The translations under genes were made by a program, and so were the position numbers. From Alistipes sp. (lineage in GTDB: Bacteria > Bacteroidota > Bacteroidia > Bacteroidales > Rikenellaceae), in the NCBI GenBank assembly GCA_017559685.1, contig JAFYQY010000120.1:1-8814 (forward strand): a stretch of DNA of 8,814 bases. Direction: 5' to 3'. The notes under the pieces are model-generated. The model saw only the letters and a program-made list of their open reading frames with translations. It ran no database searches and was not told the DNA's origin. Shown here piece after piece: positions 4,746-8,814 of this stretch. Every line of letters begins with the position of its first letter. Position 1 is the first letter of the stretch.

Positions 4746-7499
4746 ATGACTATGAATAGGACGAAAATCTTGCTGTTGCTTTTAGTTGTCGTGCCGTTTT
4801 GCGTAGATGCTGCGCCGAAAATCTATCACAAAGGCTGGATTGATTTTAACAAAAATGGCAAAATGGATGTCTACGAGAATCCAAAGGCTGACCTCGATGC
4901 ACGTATCGAAGATTTGCTCTCGCAGATGACTCTCGACGAGAAGACCTGCCAAATGGCTACTCTCTATGGCTATCGCCGAGTGCTGCAAGATCAACTTCCG
5001 ACTCCCGAGTGGAAAAATAAGATCTGGAAGGATGGTGTCGGCGCTATCGACGAGCATCTTAACTCGTTTAGAGGTTGGACTGCACCGCTCACCACCGAGA
5101 GCCCCTATATTTGGCCTGCAAGCAAGCACGCTTGGGCTTTGAATGAGGTGCAGCGATTCTTTGTCGAGCAGACCCGATTGGGTATCCCTGTCGACTTTAC
5201 CGATGAGGGTATTCGTGGTGTCGAGGCTTACAAGGCAACAAACTTTCCTACACAGCTAGGCTTGGGTTCGACTTGGGATAAGGCGCTTATTCGCAATGTC
5301 GGACGAATTACTGGCGAGGAGGCTCGACTGCTCGGATATACCAATGTCTATGCACCTATTCTTGACGTTGGTCGTGATCAGCGTTGGGGACGCTACGAGG
5401 AGATATATGGCGAGGATCCGTTCCTTGTTGCGGAGCTTGGCGTGCAGATGGTAAAGGGTTTGCAGGAGGACGGCAAGGTTGCCTCTACAGCTAAACACTT
5501 TGCTATATATTCGAATTGCAAAGGTGCACGTGAGGGTATGGCACGTACCGACCCTCACGAGTCGCCGCACTCGGTCGAAAATATCCATATGTACCCTTGG
5601 CGTGAGGTTATTCAGCGTGCAGGGTTGATGGGTGCGATGAGTTCGTACAACGACTATGATGGTGAGCCTATTCAGGGTAGTAGGTACTGGTTGTACGACC
5701 GCTTGCGTACAGACTTCGGTTTTAAGGGGTATGTTGTATCGGACTCCGATGCTGTGGAGTATCTTCATATGAAGCACCTAACGTCGGACAGTATGAAGGA
5801 TTCGGTGCGTCAAAGTGTCGAGGCAGGATTGAATGTTCGTTGTACATTTCGTTCGCCCGATAGCTATATCTTGCCACTCCGTGAGTTGGTTCAGGAAGGG
5901 ATAATCTCGATGGCTACAATCGACGAGCGTGTACGAGATATATTGCGTGTGAAATTTACGATTGGACTCTTCGATAAACCATATAGTAGCAAGGAGGATA
6001 TGGCTCGAGCCGATGTTGAGGTTAATGGCGTGGAGAACAATAAAATTGCTCTCGAAGCGTCACAGAAGTCTCTCGTATTGCTCAAAAATAGTGGCATTCT
6101 TCCTCTCGATGCATCGAAGTTGAAGCGTGTGGCGGTGGTTGGACCAAATGCCGATAACGACAGCTATGCGCATACACACTACGGCCCGCAGGCAACCGAA
6201 TCGGTTACGGTGTATCAAGGTTTGAAAACTGCTCTTAAGGGTAAAGCCGAGGTGCTCTATGCCAAAGGTTGCGACTATGTAGATTCGCAATGGCCAGACT
6301 CCGAGATTTACGGTTTTGAGCCTACGGCAGCGGAGTTGACCTCTATTGCCGAGGCGGTCAAGCTAGCCGAAAAATCGGATGTTGCCGTGGCAGTGCTTGG
6401 TGGCTGCATACGCACTTGTGGCGAGAATCGCAGTCGCACAAGTCTCGACTTGCCTCCTGTTCAGGAGTTGCTTATCAAGGAGTTGAAGAAGACGGGTAAA
6501 CCGCTTGTTGTGGTGCTGATTAGTGGTCGCCCACTGACAATAAATTGGGCTGATCGAAATGCCGATGCGATTTTGCAAGCGTTCTATCCGGGTGCGCACG
6601 GAGGTACGGCTGTGGCACAGACATTGCTTGGCGAGTATAACCCAGGAGGAAAGCTCTCCGTAACATTCCCTCGTACGGTAGGTCAAATACCTATGAACTT
6701 CCCATATAAACCTAATTCGCAGATTGACGGCTACACGGGAGTAGGCCCTAATGGTAAGAAGACCCGAGCTTCGGGTACGCTCTACGATTTTGGATATGGT
6801 TTGAGCTATACCACTTTCGAATATTCGAACTTGCGCCTTTCGAGCAAGCGTATTCTTCCGACCGAAAATCTCGAGGTGATGTTCGATATTACCAATACGG
6901 GTAAATATAAGGGCGACGAGATTGTTCAGCTCTATACTCACGATTTAGCAAGTTCGATCACCGTCTACGAGAAAATGTTGCGTGGATTTGAGCGTATAAC
7001 ACTCGAGCCGGGCGAGACAAAAACCGTGAAGATGGTGCTTGAACCTCGACACTTTATGATGCTTGACCGCAATATGAAGTATATTATCGAGCCTGGACTC
7101 TTCGATATCTATATCGCTGCTTCATCGAGCGATGTACGTCTTGTCGAGACTATCACGATGATTGACCCTCAGAATCCTGACCGTAAGTATAAAACTACCG
7201 ATTCGCCTGTAGCCTCAATTCTTCCTGTCGCATTGAAGGAGGGTGAGGAGATTACTATACCTCTCAAGCAGTCGCAAGAGTTTGGTAAGATGGATATCGC
7301 TTGGCGATTGGACTCACGCTGTACCTACGAAGTGTCGGTTAATCTTGGAGGTGGCCAGTTCTCGTTATTGCAGACGGTGGAGACAACAGGTGGTTCTGCT
7401 AAACTTCGTTTCGATGCGAAATACAAGGCGAGCGATTTGAGAATTAGAGTCACAAAGGGTAGTGGTGTGATAACGCACCTCGATTCGCCTGCACTATAA
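4746..7499 (+). CDS. Secreted glycoside hydrolase family 3 (beta-glucosidase/beta-xylosidase type), 917 aa
   Basis: A retaining glycosidase that removes sugars from the non-reducing ends of beta-linked glycans, probably in the periplasm. The N-terminus (MNRTKILLLLLVVVPFCVDA-AP) is a signal peptide; no good lipobox is seen. A perfect EF-hand-like calcium loop, DFNKNGKMDVYE, spans 33-44. The GH3 barrel starts near DLLSQMTLDEK (57-66). It has RWGRYEEIYGEDP from 213, KH at 250-251, and the nucleophile Asp333 in VVSDSDAV. The alpha/beta sandwich (about 435-660) supplies the probable acid/base Glu560 in CGENRSRTSLDLP. An Fn3-like domain (about 685-800) begins after DFGYGLSYTTF, and a further beta-rich domain of about 100 residues ends the protein. 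NagZ-type signatures are absent (KHFAIY rather than KHFPGHG), so N-acetylglucosaminidase is unlikely; glucose or xylose specificity cannot be decided. ATG 4752 is an alternative start with little effect. No SusC/SusD genes adjoin it. Confidence 0.93.
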   Translation: MTMNRTKILLLLLVVVPFCVDAAPKIYHKGWIDFNKNGKMDVYENPKADLDARIEDLLSQMTLDEKTCQMATLYGYRRVLQDQLPTPEWKNKIWKDGVGAIDEHLNSFRGWTAPLTTESPYIWPASKHAWALNEVQRFFVEQTRLGIPVDFTDEGIRGVEAYKATNFPTQLGLGSTWDKALIRNVGRITGEEARLLGYTNVYAPILDVGRDQRWGRYEEIYGEDPFLVAELGVQMVKGLQEDGKVASTAKHFAIYSNCKGAREGMARTDPHESPHSVENIHMYPWREVIQRAGLMGAMSSYNDYDGEPIQGSRYWLYDRLRTDFGFKGYVVSDSDAVEYLHMKHLTSDSMKDSVRQSVEAGLNVRCTFRSPDSYILPLRELVQEGIISMATIDERVRDILRVKFTIGLFDKPYSSKEDMARADVEVNGVENNKIALEASQKSLVLLKNSGILPLDASKLKRVAVVGPNADNDSYAHTHYGPQATESVTVYQGLKTALKGKAEVLYAKGCDYVDSQWPDSEIYGFEPTAAELTSIAEAVKLAEKSDVAVAVLGGCIRTCGENRSRTSLDLPPVQELLIKELKKTGKPLVVVLISGRPLTINWADRNADAILQAFYPGAHGGTAVAQTLLGEYNPGGKLSVTFPRTVGQIPMNFPYKPNSQIDGYTGVGPNGKKTRASGTLYDFGYGLSYTTFEYSNLRLSSKRILPTENLEVMFDITNTGKYKGDEIVQLYTHDLASSITVYEKMLRGFERITLEPGETKTVKMVLEPRHFMMLDRNMKYIIEPGLFDIYIAASSSDVRLVETITMIDPQNPDRKYKTTDSPVASILPVALKEGEEITIPLKQSQEFGKMDIAWRLDSRCTYEVSVNLGGGQFSLLQTVETTGGSAKLRFDAKYKASDLRIRVTKGSGVITHLDSPAL

Positions 7500-7503
7500 A
7501 ACT

Positions 7504-7533
7504 AAAGGGTCGTTGCAATCGCAGCGACCCTTT
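7504..7533. terminator. Bidirectional intrinsic terminator shared by GH3 and hisS
   Basis: AAAGGGTCGTTGC (7504-7516) pairs with GCAGCGACCCTTT (7521-7533): 13 pairs, one of them a G-U wobble, around an AATC loop. The A-run on one side and T-run on the other make it work in both directions. It lies between the convergent GH3 and hisS stop codons. Confidence 0.88.
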
Positions 7534-7552
7534 GTCATTTACTCTATTTATA

Positions 7553-8814
7553 CTACTTAATAAACTCAGCAATCTCGTCAAACGAAACGAGGTTCTGCTC
7601 GCCTGTAGCCATATTCTTAACGGTTGCCTTACCCTCGGCCAACTCGTTGCTACCGATGATTACAACATACGGAATCTCACGACGGTTTGCGTACTCCATC
7701 TGCTTCTTCATCTTAGCCGAGTCAGGGTAAACCTCAGTAGCAATACCCTTATCACGCAACGCCTTAGCGCAACGCAACGATGCCAAAGCCTCAGCCTCGC
7801 CCAAGTTGATGAACAACACCTTCGCTACGCAGCTAACCTCGGTAGGGAAGAGGTTCAAGCCGACCATAACGTCGTAGATGCGGTCTGCACCGAACGAGAT
7901 ACCTACACCCGAAACGTCTGGCATACCGATGATGCCTGTCAAGTTGTCGTAGCGACCACCACCGCAAATCGATCCGATAGCGAAATCCTTCGCCTTAACC
8001 TCGAAGATAGCGCCTGTATAGTAGTTCAAACCACGAGCCAACGAGAGATCCAACTCAACCTCCAAGTTGATGCCCAATGCCTCGACCGAAGCGAATACGG
8101 TGCGCAACTCCTCTACGCCCTTCAAGCCTGTCTCGCTCTCTGCGAGAATAGTCTCGAGCTTCGCCAACTTCTCGGCTGTCGAGCCACTCAAAGTGAGAAT
8201 AGGCTCCAACTTAGCAACTGCCTCAGCCTCGATACCACGCTCTGCCAACTCCGCCTTCACGTTATCCAAGCCAATCTTCTCGAGCTTGTCGATAGCTACG
8301 GTGATGTCGATCATCTTGTCGGCGTGACCCATAACCTCAGCAATGCCGTAGAGTACCTTGCGGTTGTTGAGCTTCAATACTACGTTGATACCGAGCTTCG
8401 AGAATACCTTCTCAACAATCGAAATCAACTCCACCTCGTTCAACAACGAGCGTGAGCCGATGATATCGACATCGCACTGGTAGAACTCACGGTAACGGCC
8501 CTTCTGCGGACGGTCAGCACGCCATACAGGCTGAATCTGATAGCGCTTGAATGGGAATGTAATCTCGTTCTGGTGCTGCACAACGTAGCGAGCAAACGGA
8601 ACGGTCAAGTCATAACGCAAACCCTTCTCGCAGATGCGGTGAGCTAAGCGCACCTCCTCATTGTTGAGGTTTGCGCCAAAGTCGCCCGAGTTGAGAATCT
8701 TGAAGAGGAGTTTGTCGCCCTCCTCGCCATACTTACCCATCAAGGTCGAGAGGTTCTCCATCGAAGGGGTCTCAATCGAGGCAAATCCGTATGCTCGGAA
8801 CACCTCGGCGATAG
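7553..8814 (-). CDS. hisS: Histidyl-tRNA synthetase, C-terminal part (cut by right window edge)
   Basis: Charges tRNA-His with histidine in the cytosol; class II aminoacyl-tRNA synthetase. About 419 codons are present and the frame runs on past the right edge, so only the first few dozen residues are missing; Bacteroidetes HisRS is usually about 450. A GTG near 8803 is internal and not the start: the codons before it (I-A-E) continue HisRS-like sequence. Seen: [13 protein letters not shown] (motif 1 region), [13 protein letters not shown], motif 2 ([26 protein letters not shown]), the histidine-specific ARGLNYYTG, and motif 3 region GGGRYDNL...[11 protein letters not shown]. After that comes the C-terminal anticodon-binding domain, about 95 residues (AKVLFINLG to EFIK). 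The short neighbouring spacer carries a shared terminator with the GH3 gene. Confidence 0.97.
   Translation of the reverse strand, partial: IAEVFRAYGFASIETPSMENLSTLMGKYGEEGDKLLFKILNSGDFGANLNNEEVRLAHRICEKGLRYDLTVPFARYVVQHQNEITFPFKRYQIQPVWRADRPQKGRYREFYQCDVDIIGSRSLLNEVELISIVEKVFSKLGINVVLKLNNRKVLYGIAEVMGHADKMIDITVAIDKLEKIGLDNVKAELAERGIEAEAVAKLEPILTLSGSTAEKLAKLETILAESETGLKGVEELRTVFASVEALGINLEVELDLSLARGLNYYTGAIFEVKAKDFAIGSICGGGRYDNLTGIIGMPDVSGVGISFGADRIYDVMVGLNLFPTEVSCVAKVLFINLGEAEALASLRCAKALRDKGIATEVYPDSAKMKKQMEYANRREIPYVVIIGSNELAEGKATVKNMATGEQNLVSFDEIAEFIK

Noticed and set aside
5256..6941. Several minus-strand open frames opposite the GH3 gene (173, 68, 76 and 192 codons)
   Set aside because: All lie inside a convincing full-length GH3 frame and show no domain of their own.
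7532..8455. 307-codon plus-strand open frame opposite hisS
   Set aside because: Antisense shadow of HisRS; the protein has repetitive composition and no family pattern.

Overview
The window looks like a chromosomal piece of a Bacteroidales bacterium, possibly Rikenellaceae/Alistipes-like (the family guess is weak). The supports are promoter -7 boxes of the Bacteroidetes type TAnnTTTG before dnaE, aroE, a noncoding RNA, a DedA-family gene and a GH3 gene, the near absence of Shine-Dalgarno sites, moderate G+C in genes with AT-rich intergenic DNA, and Bacteroidetes-like housekeeping proteins.

Layout from left to right. Minus strand: the N-terminal half of DNA polymerase III alpha (dnaE), cut by the left edge. 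A divergent intergenic region with 7-bp tandem repeats follows. Plus strand: a small DUF2007-type protein, convergent with minus-strand shikimate dehydrogenase (aroE). Next is a gene-free stretch of about 690 bp (2879-3567). It holds a long imperfect inverted repeat in the likely aroE leader, a heptad array beside the aroE promoter, a hairpin-rich repeat element, and a strong promoter driving a highly structured RNA of about 240 nt that looks like a Bacteroidales 6S-type RNA. Plus strand: a small protein with a C-terminal membrane anchor. A bidirectional terminator and another heptad array separate it from a minus-strand DedA/YqaA-type membrane protein. A compact symmetric divergent promoter region separates that gene from a 917-residue secreted GH3 glycosidase on the plus strand. 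A shared bidirectional terminator separates the GH3 gene from minus-strand histidyl-tRNA synthetase (hisS), cut by the right edge.

The genes do not form one pathway. They are mostly single-gene units: replication, aromatic biosynthesis, tRNA charging, membrane maintenance and glycan breakdown. The GH3 gene has no SusC/SusD partner here, so it is not visibly part of a polysaccharide utilization locus. The most interesting material is intergenic: the structured RNA, with competing folds visible by eye, and the family of 7-bp-period arrays at four places, two of them directly upstream of minus-strand promoters.
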